Source: Gordonia oryzae (GTDB taxonomy: Bacteria; Actinomycetota; Actinomycetes; Mycobacteriales; Mycobacteriaceae). Taken from it: a stretch of DNA of 64,000 nucleotides. The stretch spans positions 186,001 through 250,000 of the forward strand of contig NZ_RKMH01000008.1 of the NCBI RefSeq assembly GCF_003797185.1, written 5' to 3'. Below, one piece after another: positions 24,528-33,464 of this stretch (the first letter of the stretch is position 1; each line of letters starts with the position of its first letter). The notes beneath the pieces were generated by a model. It made no database searches. It had not been told where the DNA came from and saw only the letters and a list, made by a program, of their open reading frames with translations. The position numbers and the translations under genes are program-made.

Positions 24528-24812
24528 CCCTCCCGCCGCACGATGCCATGAACACGAACTCGCCGACCACCACCACTACCCACACCCTAACGATGACCAC
24601 CGACAAAGCCGCTCAACCCGACAATCGGTGTGCACAACCCGCCGCCGCACCAACCGGCAAAAGGACCTCCGCACACCGGAACCATCAGCAGCACAAGCAG
24701 CCTCGAGGCTCCTCGCTGCGCTCGTCACACCTCGACCAGCGGGATCAGGGTCGCCGAGTTCCTATCGTCACCGCGACCAGCGGGGTGAGGGGGACGCCGG
24801 CGGGGTACGGGG
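24528..24812. other. Intergenic region between the DUF222 remnant and the paa operon
   Basis: No convincing gene is seen. Short frames here are Thr/Pro-rich and change with the frame, as in non-coding GC-rich DNA. The last 110 bases hold a repeat-like segment described separately. A promoter for the DUF222 gene may lie just above 24527 but is not recognisable. Confidence 0.5.
24699..24740. repeat. Candidate dispersed palindromic repeat
   Basis: The segment begins with a perfect palindrome AGCCTCGAGGCT (24699-24710) and continues CCTCGCTGCGCTCGTCACAC followed by CTCGACCAGC. Segments of this style (cctcgctgcgctc...cacctcgacca) recur between genes in Gordonia and related genomes, often next to DUF222 genes. 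Only one copy is visible here, so its dispersed nature is an expectation, not an observation. Confidence 0.35.
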
Positions 24813-25775
24813 TCAGCTTGCGGCGGGCAGGTGGGAGTCGCGGTATTGACGCGGGCTCATGCCGTAAGCGCTCCTGAAGATTCGGGAGAAGTGGGCGGCC
24901 TCGACGAGACCGTTGGCGGCACAGATCGCCCCGACGCTGCGGTGGATCTGCAGCGGGTCGGCCAGGTCGCGGCGGCATCGCTCCAGCCGCAGCCGCCGGA
25001 TGAACCCGGCGACGGTGTCGCTGTCCTGCGCGAACAGCTTCTGCAGATAGCGCAGCGACACATGATGATGAGCCGCAACGGCTGCCGGTGTCAGGAACGG
25101 GTCACCGAGGTGCCCTTCGATGTACGTCCGCGCCGACATCAGTACCGTCTCCCCGGCGCCGATGCCGGTGTCGGGCACCGCGGCACGCAGGCAGGCGCTG
25201 ACGAGGTCGGCCACGGCATCGGTCACGAGGGACTGCGCGCTCATTCCCTGCGGCGCCATCGGCTCCTCGCCCAGCGATTGTTCCCGCAGCGCGCAGAGCA
25301 TCGGGCGCAGCAGAGCGCCCACACCGGTGCATGAGGTGATGGTGCGCGCCACGCCGTCGTCGAGTTCGGAGTCATTGATACGCAACGTCTCCCGCGGGAT
25401 GACGGCGACCAGGATGTCGAATGAGTCGGCCAGGGCCAGCTCGTAACGTCGGCTCGTGTCGTAGACGGCCAGGTCCCCGGGTCCGAGTTCGGCCTCCCGC
25501 CCGGCCTGTGACACCGTCGAATGCCCCGACAACTGCAGCGCCACCTTGATCACGCCGGGGTCGGCCCGGCGGATCGTCGATGCGGTCCGGCGCACCCACG
25601 CCGACTCTCCGAGCACCTCCGACAGCTGGAGGTCCCCGAGTTCCCGGCTGGCGAGGCCGCCGCTGAATGCCGTGGGCGCGCCGACGAGCGGCGCGGCGTC
25701 CAACGGCACGAAGGCACTCGAGATCGCCTCCCGCCACACGTCGAACTCCAGATCCTGTGAGGCGGCGGTGCTCAT
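24813..25775 (-). CDS. AraC-family regulator at the end of the paa operon
   Basis: A 320-residue protein. The N-terminal AraC_binding_2-type sensor domain (about 1-200) is followed by two helix-turn-helix motifs (LTPAAVAAHHHVSLRYLQKL and GAICAANGLVEAAHFSRIF) ending in the standard YGMSPRQYR. Its ATG at 25775 lies four bases after the paaK stop with AAGGAT inside the paaK end, so it is translated from the paa message. Related regulators activate aromatic amine or phenol catabolism (FeaR, NphR). A role in phenylacetate or a feeder pathway such as phenylethylamine or styrene is inferred from position. Confidence 0.75.
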   Translation of the reverse strand: MSTAASQDLEFDVWREAISSAFVPLDAAPLVGAPTAFSGGLASRELGDLQLSEVLGESAWVRRTASTIRRADPGVIKVALQLSGHSTVSQAGREAELGPGDLAVYDTSRRYELALADSFDILVAVIPRETLRINDSELDDGVARTITSCTGVGALLRPMLCALREQSLGEEPMAPQGMSAQSLVTDAVADLVSACLRAAVPDTGIGAGETVLMSARTYIEGHLGDPFLTPAAVAAHHHVSLRYLQKLFAQDSDTVAGFIRRLRLERCRRDLADPLQIHRSVGAICAANGLVEAAHFSRIFRSAYGMSPRQYRDSHLPAAS

Positions 25776-25779
25776 GACA

Positions 25780-27096
25780 TCAATCCTTGGGGCGGTTGTC
25801 GACCAATCGTTTCGCCTTGCCGGTCGATCGTTGCAGGGTCCCGGGCTCGGCGATCTCGACGTCCACGGTAACCCCGATCCGATTCTTGATGGCCCTTCTC
25901 AACGAATCGGCAGCAGTCTGCCAGTCCGAACCCGGTGCGTCGAGACGGTATTCGACACGCACGGTCAGATTGTCCATGCGGCCGGGACGTTCGAGGACGC
26001 ACTGGAATTGGGGCGCGAGTGCCGGCACGGTGAGGATCAGTTCCTCGATCTGCGTCGGGAACAGATTGACCCCGCGCAGGATGATCATGTCGTCGCATCG
26101 TCCGGTCACCTTCTGCATCCGTCGCACCGAACGCGCGGTGCCCGGCAGCAGTCGCGTCAGATCGCGGGTGCGGTATCGGATGATCGGCATCGCCTCCTTG
26201 GTCAGAGAGGTGAAGACGAGTTCCCCCTCCTCCCCGTCCGGCAGCACCTCACCGGTCATCGGGTCGACGATCTCGGGATAGAAGTGGTCCTCCCAGATGT
26301 GCAGTCCGTCTTTGGTTTCCACGCATTCCTGCGCGACACCGGGCCCCATCACCTCCGACAGTCCATAGATGTCGACGGCGTCCATCCCCACCTGGGTCTC
26401 GAGTTCACGCCGCATCTGCTCGGTCCACGGCTCGGCACCGAACACGCCGACGCGCAACGAGGTCGACGACGGATCGATGCCCTTGGCGATCATCGCGTCG
26501 ACGATGGTCAGCATGTACGACGGCGTGACCATGATGGCATCGGGGGCGAAGTCCTCGATCAGCTGGATCTGGCGATCGGTCATGCCGCCGGACATCGGGA
26601 TCACCGTGCAGCCCAGACGCTCTGCGCCGTAGTGTGCGCCCAGCCCACCGGTGAACAGACCGTAGCCGTAGGCGACGTGGACCTTGTCCGACGGCCGAAC
26701 CCCAGCCGCCCGCAGGCTGCGGGCCACCAGATCGGCCCAGTTGTTCAGATCGTTCGCGGTATAACCGACGACGGTGGGACGACCCGTCGTTCCCGACGAG
26801 GCGTGAATCCGCGACACCTGCTCCTGCGGTACCGCGAACATCCCGAACGGATAGTTGTCGCGCAGATCGGCTTTCGCCGTGAACGGGAACAACGACAGAT
26901 CCGAGAGTTCCTTCAGATCGCTCGGATGAACCCCCCTCTCGTCGAAGGCGTTCCGGTAATGCGCGACGTTGTCGTAGGCGTGATGCAAGGACCACTTGAG
27001 ACGCGAGAGCTGCAGATCGGCGATCCGGTCGCGACTCGCGTGTTCGATGTCGACGGTCTCCGGACTGCCGGCGGCGCTGGGGAGGGTGCTGGTCAT
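25780..27096 (-). CDS. paaK: Phenylacetate-CoA ligase
   Basis: A 438-residue adenylate-forming ligase that makes phenylacetyl-CoA from phenylacetate, ATP and CoA, the entry reaction of the pathway. IHASSGTTGRPTVVGYT (about 90-106) is the PaaK AMP-binding motif, YGLSEVMGPGVAQEC is the next core motif, and the C-terminal domain ends with TGKAKRLVDNRP, carrying the catalytic Lys. The start ATG at 27096 follows TGGAG. The longer open frame upstream is the antiphase end of paaE. It is 32 bases after paaE and just before the araC gene. Confidence 0.95.
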   Translation of the reverse strand: MTSTLPSAAGSPETVDIEHASRDRIADLQLSRLKWSLHHAYDNVAHYRNAFDERGVHPSDLKELSDLSLFPFTAKADLRDNYPFGMFAVPQEQVSRIHASSGTTGRPTVVGYTANDLNNWADLVARSLRAAGVRPSDKVHVAYGYGLFTGGLGAHYGAERLGCTVIPMSGGMTDRQIQLIEDFAPDAIMVTPSYMLTIVDAMIAKGIDPSSTSLRVGVFGAEPWTEQMRRELETQVGMDAVDIYGLSEVMGPGVAQECVETKDGLHIWEDHFYPEIVDPMTGEVLPDGEEGELVFTSLTKEAMPIIRYRTRDLTRLLPGTARSVRRMQKVTGRCDDMIILRGVNLFPTQIEELILTVPALAPQFQCVLERPGRMDNLTVRVEYRLDAPGSDWQTAADSLRRAIKNRIGVTVDVEIAEPGTLQRSTGKAKRLVDNRPKD

Positions 27097-27128
27097 GGTG
27101 GACTCCAGGCGTGAGAGGGAGGACGGTG

Positions 27129-28235
27129 TCAGGCGTCGAAATCGACGGTCACGGACTCGGTTACGGGATAGGACTGGCAGGTGAGGACGAATCCGGCGGC
27201 CACCTCGGACTCCTCGAGGGCATAGTTGCGTCGCATGTCGACCTCCCCACAGGTGATCTTGGCGCGGCAGGTTCCACACACCCCGCCCTTGCAGGCGAAC
27301 GGCAGGTCCGAGCGCAGGTTCTCCCCAGCGTCGAGGATGCTCTCGTCCCGCGAGAGCGATCCGGCAACCGAACGTCCGTCGAGGACGATGGTCACCTCGC
27401 TCGTGGGTCCCGAGATCCCCGGCTCCCGATGCCGATCCGGTGGTGGCGGGGTGGCCTCGACGTAGAAGAGTTCGTGGTGGATACGGTCCCTGCCGATGTC
27501 ACGGGCCAGGAGCACCTCCTCGGCCGCCTCGACCATTCCGAGCGGGCCACACAACCAGAAGTGGTCCATGTCGCCAGTCGGTACGACGGTGGTGAGGATC
27601 TCCTCAAGACGATCACGATCGAGTCGCCCGCTGAACAATTCGGCCTCGCGCGGCTCACGGGAGAGCACGTGGATCACGTCGAACCTCGGGCCGTGGGCGT
27701 CCTTGAGATCGGCGATGTCCTCGGCGAACATCACCGACCGGGTCTTGCGGTTGGCGTAGATCAGCGTCACCTCGGCGTCGGGAGTCGCCAGCATCGACGC
27801 AGCGATCGACAGCATCGGGGTGATGCCCGAGCCGGCCGCGATCAACAGGTGCCGCCCACCCGAATCCGGGTTCGCCTGAAACGATCCCGATGGCGGCTGC
27901 ACCTCGATGCGGTCGCCGGGCCGCACCTGATGGACGAGCCAGCTCGAGAACAGTCCCCCGTTCACCTCGCGAACACCCACGCGCGGAGCAGTGCCCGCGG
28001 GCGCGCAGATCGAGTAGGTGCGCCGGTGTTCGGTCCCGTCGACCGTGCGCCGCAATGTGAGGGACTGTCCGGGCCGAAAGGTGAAGGTGTCCCGTAGATC
28101 CGGCGGAACGTCGAACCGGACGGCGACGGCGTCGTCACACAGGGATTCGACGTCGGCGACGGTCAGGCTGTGGAAGTCGCGGTTGTGCGACGGACCGGTG
28201 ACCGGAACGGCGGTGGTCTCGACGGTTGAGGTCAC
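27129..28235 (-). CDS. paaE: Phenylacetyl-CoA epoxidase reductase subunit
   Basis: A 368-residue oxidoreductase that passes electrons from NADPH to the PaaABC oxygenase. A ferredoxin-reductase FAD domain (RTYSICAPAG, about 80-89) and an NAD(P) domain (LIAAGSGITPMLSI) are followed by a C-terminal plant-type [2Fe-2S] domain with CKGGVCGTC and a distant LTCQ (C-x4-C-x2-C-x(n)-C). The start is GTG 28235 with AAGGAG nine bases upstream. It begins two bases after the paaD stop. Confidence 0.95.
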   Translation of the reverse strand: MTSTVETTAVPVTGPSHNRDFHSLTVADVESLCDDAVAVRFDVPPDLRDTFTFRPGQSLTLRRTVDGTEHRRTYSICAPAGTAPRVGVREVNGGLFSSWLVHQVRPGDRIEVQPPSGSFQANPDSGGRHLLIAAGSGITPMLSIAASMLATPDAEVTLIYANRKTRSVMFAEDIADLKDAHGPRFDVIHVLSREPREAELFSGRLDRDRLEEILTTVVPTGDMDHFWLCGPLGMVEAAEEVLLARDIGRDRIHHELFYVEATPPPPDRHREPGISGPTSEVTIVLDGRSVAGSLSRDESILDAGENLRSDLPFACKGGVCGTCRAKITCGEVDMRRNYALEESEVAAGFVLTCQSYPVTESVTVDFDA

Positions 28236-28237
28236 GG

Positions 28238-28747
28238 TCAGATCTCCTTGACGTGATCGAACGGCTCGGCACAGGCCAGACACTGGTAGTGCGCCTTGCA
28301 CAGGGAGGCGCCGAACTCCGAGATCAGTTGCGTGCGAGTCGAACCACATTGCGGACACGCCACCTCGCGCGGGCGCGCGGTCAACGTCAGCGGGATCGGC
28401 CCCGACCGCCGCCGCGGGGCAGCGCCCGGCGGCGAGTATCCGGCCTCGACGAGCTTGGCGCGCCCTTCGTCGGTGATCCAGTCGGTGCTCCACGCCGGGG
28501 TGAGGCTGGTTCGGATCGTGACGTCGGCGAATCCGTGACGCTGCAACGCGGCGGTGATGTCGTCACGGATCGTGGCCATCGCCGGGCAGCCCGAGTAGGT
28601 CGGGGTGATCGTGACGGTTACCGCGCCGGGATCGTCGAGCCGGACCTCGCGGATGATCCCGAGGTCGGCGAGGGTGACCATCGGCATCTCCGGGTCAAGA
28701 ATCGATTCCACGATCTCCCGCGCGGATCGGGTTGCGAGTGTCTGCAT
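28238..28747 (-). CDS. paaD: Phenylacetyl-CoA epoxidase accessory protein
   Basis: A 169-residue protein with an N-terminal MIP18/SufT-like domain (ILDPEMPMVTLADLGIIREV, YSGCPAM) and a C-terminal zinc-ribbon (CPQCGSTRT with a later CKAHYQCLAC). PaaD is needed for assembly of iron-sulfur or di-iron centres of the epoxidase. The start ATG at 28747 comes one base after the paaC stop, so the longer open frame upstream is paaC in another frame. Confidence 0.95.
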   Translation of the reverse strand: MQTLATRSAREIVESILDPEMPMVTLADLGIIREVRLDDPGAVTVTITPTYSGCPAMATIRDDITAALQRHGFADVTIRTSLTPAWSTDWITDEGRAKLVEAGYSPPGAAPRRRSGPIPLTLTARPREVACPQCGSTRTQLISEFGASLCKAHYQCLACAEPFDHVKEI

Positions 28748-28748
28748 C

Positions 28749-29666
28749 TCACCACACCCCTTCGGGATGGCGACGGGCCACGCTCTGCATCTCGGCGAGC
28801 AGCAATCCCATGTGCTCGGTGTGCAGACCGTCACGTCCGGCACGGCCGCCGACCCGTCCGATGTGCGGTCCGTCGGGAATCTCGACCTCGGCAGCGTGAC
28901 AGACCTGGCCCACGATGTCATCGAATTCACCTCGCACGCGGGCGGTATCGACCGCCACCCCGACGGCGGCGAGTGCGATTTCCTCGGATGTCGGGACGAA
29001 CAGCTCGTCGACGTAGGGCCACACCCGCGACAGCGCGTCGAGCAGGCGACGACGTGACTCCGCCGTGCCGCACCCGAGGGTGACCACCCAGCGAGCCGCG
29101 TAATCACGGTGATAGGTCAGCTCTTTGACGCCCTTGTCGGCGACCGCGGCCAGTACCGGGTCCCGTGAGGTGCGCAGTCTGTCGAACACGGCCAGTCGCC
29201 ATGTCGAGAACACCAGCAGCCGGACGAGCGAGACCGCGAAGTCGCCGTTGTCGATCTCGACGAGATGCACGTTGCGGAACGACGACTCGACCCGGAAGAA
29301 GGCCAGCGCGTCTTCGGCGGGCACCGGCCTGGTCTCGGAGACGTGGGGTACCACAGTCGGATCGGCGGCCGCGGCGCGGGCGAGCAGGAGCCGCGCCGCG
29401 CCCAGCAGGTCGAGTCCGATGTTCGCCAACGCCACCTCTTCCTCAAGTTCGGGTGCGTGGGTACACCATTGGGCGAGTCTCTGGGCACTGATCAGCGCAT
29501 CGTCGCCGAGCATCAGGCAGTAGGCGGCCAGCGCGGCGTGGTCGACGTCGTCGGGGACGGTGGTGTCGACGCCGGCGAGCGGATCGTCGAAGCTGGTGCC
29601 GAAGGCCCACTGGCCGTGCGAATCCTCGTCGACGAGGCCCTCGTAGGCGTTCTCATGATCGGTCAT
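28749..29666 (-). CDS. paaC: Phenylacetyl-CoA epoxidase structural subunit
   Basis: A 305-residue ferritin-like protein, the structural partner of PaaA in the ring-1,2-epoxidase. AAYCLMLGDDALISAQRLAQ (about 47-66) and LTYHRDYAARWVVTLGCGT (about 190) are typical of PaaC. It is longer than the E. coli protein (248), mainly by an N-terminal extension. It starts 12 bases after paaB. Confidence 0.95.
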   Translation of the reverse strand: MTDHENAYEGLVDEDSHGQWAFGTSFDDPLAGVDTTVPDDVDHAALAAYCLMLGDDALISAQRLAQWCTHAPELEEEVALANIGLDLLGAARLLLARAAAADPTVVPHVSETRPVPAEDALAFFRVESSFRNVHLVEIDNGDFAVSLVRLLVFSTWRLAVFDRLRTSRDPVLAAVADKGVKELTYHRDYAARWVVTLGCGTAESRRRLLDALSRVWPYVDELFVPTSEEIALAAVGVAVDTARVRGEFDDIVGQVCHAAEVEIPDGPHIGRVGGRAGRDGLHTEHMGLLLAEMQSVARRHPEGVW

Positions 29667-29678
29667 GTCGTCGTCCTC

Positions 29679-29972
29679 TCACATGTGGGGGACGTTGTCG
29701 GGGATGTCGTAGAACGTGGGATGCCGGTACACCTTGTCGCCGCTCGGGGCGAAGAAGGGGTCCTTCTCCGACGGACTGGTGGCGACGATGTCGGCCGAGC
29801 GCACCACCCAGATACTGACACCCTCGTTGCGGCGGGTGTACACGTCGCGCGCATGCCGCAGGGCCATCTGGTCGTCGGCGGCGTGCAGCGAGCCGACGTG
29901 CACGTGGTTCAGCCCACGCTTGCCGCGCACGAACACCTCGTACAGCGGCCATTCTGCTTTGATGTCACTCAT
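29679..29972 (-). CDS. paaB: Phenylacetyl-CoA epoxidase subunit PaaB
   Basis: A 97-residue protein with the family pattern [20 protein letters not shown] near the start and a conserved middle [17 protein letters not shown]. PaaB bridges PaaAC heterodimers in the complex. Its ATG overlaps the paaA stop by four bases, which supports strict coupling of stoichiometric subunits. Confidence 0.95.
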   Translation of the reverse strand: MSDIKAEWPLYEVFVRGKRGLNHVHVGSLHAADDQMALRHARDVYTRRNEGVSIWVVRSADIVATSPSEKDPFFAPSGDKVYRHPTFYDIPDNVPHM

Positions 29973-30922
29973 CGGTGGTTCTCCTGTTCCCGTGCGGCGA
30001 AAGCCGTTGCCGCATCCCGCACCCAGGCTCCGTCCTCGTGCGCGGCGCGGCGGACTGCGATCCGTTCGACGTTCATCGCACCGTTGCCCCTGACGACCTC
30101 GGTGAATTCACTCCAGTCGGGTTCGCCGAAGTCGTAGTGTCCGCGTTCGGCATTCCACGCCAGATCCGGGTCGGGGAAGCTCACGCCGAGGGCCTCGGCC
30201 TGCGGGACGCTCATGTCGACGAACTTCTGGCGCAACTCGTCGTTGCTGTGCCGCTTGATTCCCCACGCCATCGACTGTTCGCTGTTGGGCGAACGGTCAT
30301 CGGGTGGGCCGAACATCATCAGCGCCGGCCACCAGAACCGGTCGACGGATTCCTGCACCATCGCCCGCTGCTCGTCGGTGCCACCCATCATCGTGGTGAG
30401 CAGCTCATAACCCTGGCGCTGGTGGAAGGACTCCTCCTTGCACACACGGATCATCGCCCGGGCGTACGGCCCGAAGGAGCTGCGGCACAACGGTACCTGG
30501 TTGCAGATGGCCGCGCCGTCGACGAGCCACCCGATCGTCCCGACGTCGGCGTAGGTCAGCGTCGGGTAGTTGAAGATCGAGGAGTACTTCTGCCGCCCGG
30601 AGATGAGTTTGTCGGTGAGGTCGGCTCGATCGGCGCCCAGTGTCTCGGCCGCCGAGTACAGGTAGAGGCCGTGGCCGGCCTCGTCCTGCACCTTGGCCAT
30701 CAGTATCGCCTTGCGCCGCAACGACGGAGCCCTGGTCAGCCAGTTTCCCTCGGGCTGCATACCGATGATCTCCGAATGCGCGTGCTGGGCGATCTGCCGG
30801 ATCAGCGTCTTGCGATAGCCCTCCGGCATCCAGTCACGGGGTTCGATACGCGCCTCGTCGGCGATGGTCGCGTCGAACGACTGCTGAAGTTCGACGTGCT
30901 GCTGTAGCTCGGTGTCGGTCAT
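29969..30922 (-). CDS. paaA: Phenylacetyl-CoA epoxidase catalytic subunit
   Basis: A 317-residue di-iron oxygenase subunit. The two metal-binding E-x-x-H motifs are visible at DEAGH (80-84) and EESFH (163-167). It converts phenylacetyl-CoA to the ring-1,2-epoxide with O2 and electrons from PaaE. ATG 30922 is chosen because GCAGGAAAG precedes it. The frame is open further upstream but antiphase to paaG. Confidence 0.95.
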   Translation of the reverse strand: MTDTELQQHVELQQSFDATIADEARIEPRDWMPEGYRKTLIRQIAQHAHSEIIGMQPEGNWLTRAPSLRRKAILMAKVQDEAGHGLYLYSAAETLGADRADLTDKLISGRQKYSSIFNYPTLTYADVGTIGWLVDGAAICNQVPLCRSSFGPYARAMIRVCKEESFHQRQGYELLTTMMGGTDEQRAMVQESVDRFWWPALMMFGPPDDRSPNSEQSMAWGIKRHSNDELRQKFVDMSVPQAEALGVSFPDPDLAWNAERGHYDFGEPDWSEFTEVVRGNGAMNVERIAVRRAAHEDGAWVRDAATAFAAREQENHR

Positions 30923-30935
30923 CTTTCCTGCTTTC

Positions 30936-31715
30936 TCAGCGACCGCTGAACTCGGGCGTGCGCTTGTCGAGGAATGCCTCGACGGCCGCGGCGTGGTCGG
31001 CAGTCGCCCCGAGGTGACGTTGTGCGTCGTACTCACGGTCCAGTGCGTCGCTCAGGCCGTCGGCGCCGGCCCCGACGAGGTCCTTGATCCGGCGGAACGC
31101 CTCGGTGGGACCGTCGGCGAGGCGCCGAGCCAGATCCACTGCAGTGGAATCGAAGTCGGCATCCTCGGCGACACGATGCACCAGGCCCCAGTCGAGGGCC
31201 TGCGCGGCGTCGATGCGATCGCCGAGCATCAGCAGTCCGGTGGCGCGGCTACTGCCGAGCATGGAGACCAGATGATGCGACAGACCGGAGTCGCTCGCCA
31301 GGCCGATGCCCGCGAAGGCGGTGGCGAACGTGGCATTCTGCGAGGCGATCCGAATGTCGGCGGTCAGCGCGATCCCGAGTCCCGCACCGACGCAGGCACC
31401 GCGGACGGCCGCGATCACCGGCACCTCGATGCCCGCGAGCGCCCGGATGACCGGATTGTAGTGGTCGGCGACGGTGTCCATCGCATGCTCGGGCGACTTC
31501 CTCAGTTCGGCGACGTGATCGCCGAGATCCTGTCCGACGCAGAAGTTCTTGCCCTCGGCCGCCAGCAGGACCGCACGTACCGTGCGATCACCCGCGACCT
31601 TCTCGATCGCCTGGCGCAGTGCCGTCTTGGTCTCGACGTCGAGCGCGTTGTGGGCACGCGGGCGCGCCAGGGTGATGGTGGCGAGTCCGTCGGTGATCTC
31701 CAGTGTCACTGTCAT
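30936..31715 (-). CDS. paaG: 1,2-epoxyphenylacetyl-CoA isomerase
   Basis: A 259-residue crotonase-fold protein. [10 protein letters not shown] (about 58-67) and [14 protein letters not shown] (about 136-149) have the Gln-Asp-Leu and Asp-Ser-Gly positions of PaaG, which isomerises the epoxide to the oxepin-CoA. True hydratases carry a second Glu instead. It lies between paaH (3 bases before) and paaA (13 bases after). Confidence 0.85.
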   Translation of the reverse strand: MTVTLEITDGLATITLARPRAHNALDVETKTALRQAIEKVAGDRTVRAVLLAAEGKNFCVGQDLGDHVAELRKSPEHAMDTVADHYNPVIRALAGIEVPVIAAVRGACVGAGLGIALTADIRIASQNATFATAFAGIGLASDSGLSHHLVSMLGSSRATGLLMLGDRIDAAQALDWGLVHRVAEDADFDSTAVDLARRLADGPTEAFRRIKDLVGAGADGLSDALDREYDAQRHLGATADHAAAVEAFLDKRTPEFSGR

Positions 31716-31718
31716 CTG

Positions 31719-32591
31719 TCAGCCTTCCCAATCGTAGAAGCCACGGCCGGACTTGCGACCGAGTTCACCGCGGGCAACCTTGTCGCGCAGCAGTTGTGGT
31801 GGTTCGAACCTCGCCCCGAGGGTCGCGGCAAGGTGGTCGGCGACGGCCAACCGCACGTCGAGTCCGACGAGATCGGTCGACCGGAGCGGACCCATCGGGT
31901 GCCGATAGCCCAATTCCATGGCGCGGTCGATGGATTCGGCGTCGGCGAGGCCCTCTTCGACCATCCGGATGGCCTCGAGGCCCAGGTGGACCCCGAGCCG
32001 GCTGGTGGCGAATCCCGGGGAGTCGTTGACGACGATCGCCGTCTTACCGAGGGCGTCGACCCATCCGCGGACCGCATCGACGGTGCTCTGGGCCGTGGTG
32101 CCGGCGCGCACGATCTCGACGAGTTCGGAGACCGGCACCGGATTGAAGAAGTGCATGCCGACGAATCGTGACGGGTCGGGCAGTGCCGCACCGAGTTCGG
32201 AGATCGACAGGGAACTCGTATTGGAGGCGATGACGGTGGTGGCGGCCACCGTCTCGGCGACCTGCGCGAGAACGTCGAGTTTGAGCGCGACGTTCTCGGG
32301 AACCGCCTCCACGACAAGGCCGAGATCTGTCGGCAGCGCACGGGGTTCACCGACGGTGTGCACCCGTGTCAGAACCTCGTCGGGTGTCCGACCACCCAGC
32401 AGGTCGCGATCCGCGGCGCGTTGCAGACCGGTCGCGACACGACTGCGGGCTCCCTCCTGGTCGAGCGAGTCCGCGATGGTCACCGTGACACCGCGCTCGG
32501 CGAAGACCTGCGCGATGCCCGCGCCCATCCGTCCGCCACCGACCACGCCGACGGTTGCCGGGAGATCGCCGCCAGAAGTGCTGCTGTTCAT
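31719..32591 (-). CDS. paaH: 3-hydroxyadipyl-CoA dehydrogenase
   Basis: A 290-residue NAD-dependent 3-hydroxyacyl-CoA dehydrogenase. VGVVGGGRMGAGIA (about 13-26) is the dinucleotide motif. ASNTSSLSI and FVGMHFFNPVPV (catalytic His) follow, and the C-terminal domain ends GRKSGRGFYDW. It is about half the length of E. coli PaaH because the second C-terminal repeat is absent, as usual in Actinobacteria. ATG 32591 overlaps the paaF stop by four bases. Confidence 0.9.
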   Translation of the reverse strand: MNSSTSGGDLPATVGVVGGGRMGAGIAQVFAERGVTVTIADSLDQEGARSRVATGLQRAADRDLLGGRTPDEVLTRVHTVGEPRALPTDLGLVVEAVPENVALKLDVLAQVAETVAATTVIASNTSSLSISELGAALPDPSRFVGMHFFNPVPVSELVEIVRAGTTAQSTVDAVRGWVDALGKTAIVVNDSPGFATSRLGVHLGLEAIRMVEEGLADAESIDRAMELGYRHPMGPLRSTDLVGLDVRLAVADHLAATLGARFEPPQLLRDKVARGELGRKSGRGFYDWEG

Positions 32592-33349
32592 GACTTCTTC
32601 TCCAGGAATGCGGACATGCGTTCGGTCTTGTCGGGTCCGTCGAAGAGCACGGCCTGTGCGATGTCGTCGGCCCATGGGTGATGTCCGGGGGCGTCGATGA
32701 CGGTCTTCGACAGGCGCAGCGCCAGCGCCGACTGCGCGACTATGCGATCGATGACGGTCTCGGCCACGGCGAACGGGTCGTCGGCGACCTCCATGACCAG
32801 GCCGTGCCGCAATGCCTGCTCGGCGTCGAGTCGCGCGCTGGCAAGCAGGATCTGCTTGGCGACCGAGGTGCCGACGAGCTGCGGGAGGCGATAGCTCGCG
32901 CCTGCCGCGGCGAGGATGCCCAGCGCGGGCTCGGGGTTGCCGAACACCGCATCCGGTGCGGCGATGCGGATATCGCAGGCATAGGCGAGTTCGGCACCGC
33001 CACCGAGCGCGTAACCCTCGACGACGGCGACGGTGGGAAGCGCGAGCGCCGCGATCCGGTCGAACAGGGTGCGATTGATCCCGGCCAGGGCATCGTCGCG
33101 GGTACGTCGGGCGAGCTGGGCGATGTCGGCGCCGCCCGCGAAGTTGTGTCCGGCCCCGCACAGCAGCACCGGCTTGGGCGCCCGCTCGACGATCGCACAC
33201 ACCCGGTGCAGTTCGGCGATCATCTCGCCGGTGATGGCGTTGCGTCGCTCCGGACGGTTCAGCGTGACGCGGTAGCGATCGCCGTCGTCGGAGATCACCA
33301 CGTGCTCGAGATCGACGGGTGGTGTGTCGGTGGTCACCGCACCGGCCAT
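32588..33349 (-). CDS. paaF: 2,3-dehydroadipyl-CoA hydratase
   Basis: A 253-residue crotonase. Both catalytic glutamates of true enoyl-CoA hydratases are in place: GGGAELAYACD (about 113-123) and FGNPEPALGI (about 132-141). HNFAGGADIA forms the oxyanion hole. It is the first gene of the minus-strand operon, whose start is 38 bases downstream of a PaaR-like palindrome. It hydrates 2,3-dehydroadipyl-CoA before PaaH acts. Confidence 0.85.
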   Translation of the reverse strand: MAGAVTTDTPPVDLEHVVISDDGDRYRVTLNRPERRNAITGEMIAELHRVCAIVERAPKPVLLCGAGHNFAGGADIAQLARRTRDDALAGINRTLFDRIAALALPTVAVVEGYALGGGAELAYACDIRIAAPDAVFGNPEPALGILAAAGASYRLPQLVGTSVAKQILLASARLDAEQALRHGLVMEVADDPFAVAETVIDRIVAQSALALRLSKTVIDAPGHHPWADDIAQAVLFDGPDKTERMSAFLEKKS

Positions 33350-33386
33350 GATTGGCCCTCCTCACACTGTGGACCCCTCCATTAAT

Positions 33387-33406
33387 AACCGACCTTTTGG
33401 TCGGTT
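33387..33406. promoter_or_regulatory. PaaR-like operator in the paaF/paaR divergent promoter
   Basis: ACCGACCTTTTGGTCGGT (33388-33405) is a perfect inverted repeat with a 4-base spacer, one more base pair of which can form on each side (AACCGACC/GGTCGGTT). It is 38 bases upstream of paaF and about 60-75 bases upstream of paaR. It resembles the sites described for actinobacterial PaaR and shares its half-site with the box at 34127-34144. Confidence 0.85.
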
Positions 33407-33464
33407 GCAACCCCCGTGTCGTCCCCGGTCACCGTCCCGCGGGCCTTTTGCCATCATGAGATCC

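Noticed and set aside
25546..27114. A 522-codon plus-strand frame opposite paaK and the araC gene
   Set aside because: It is His/Arg/Gln-rich shadow sequence. paaK on the other strand is certain.
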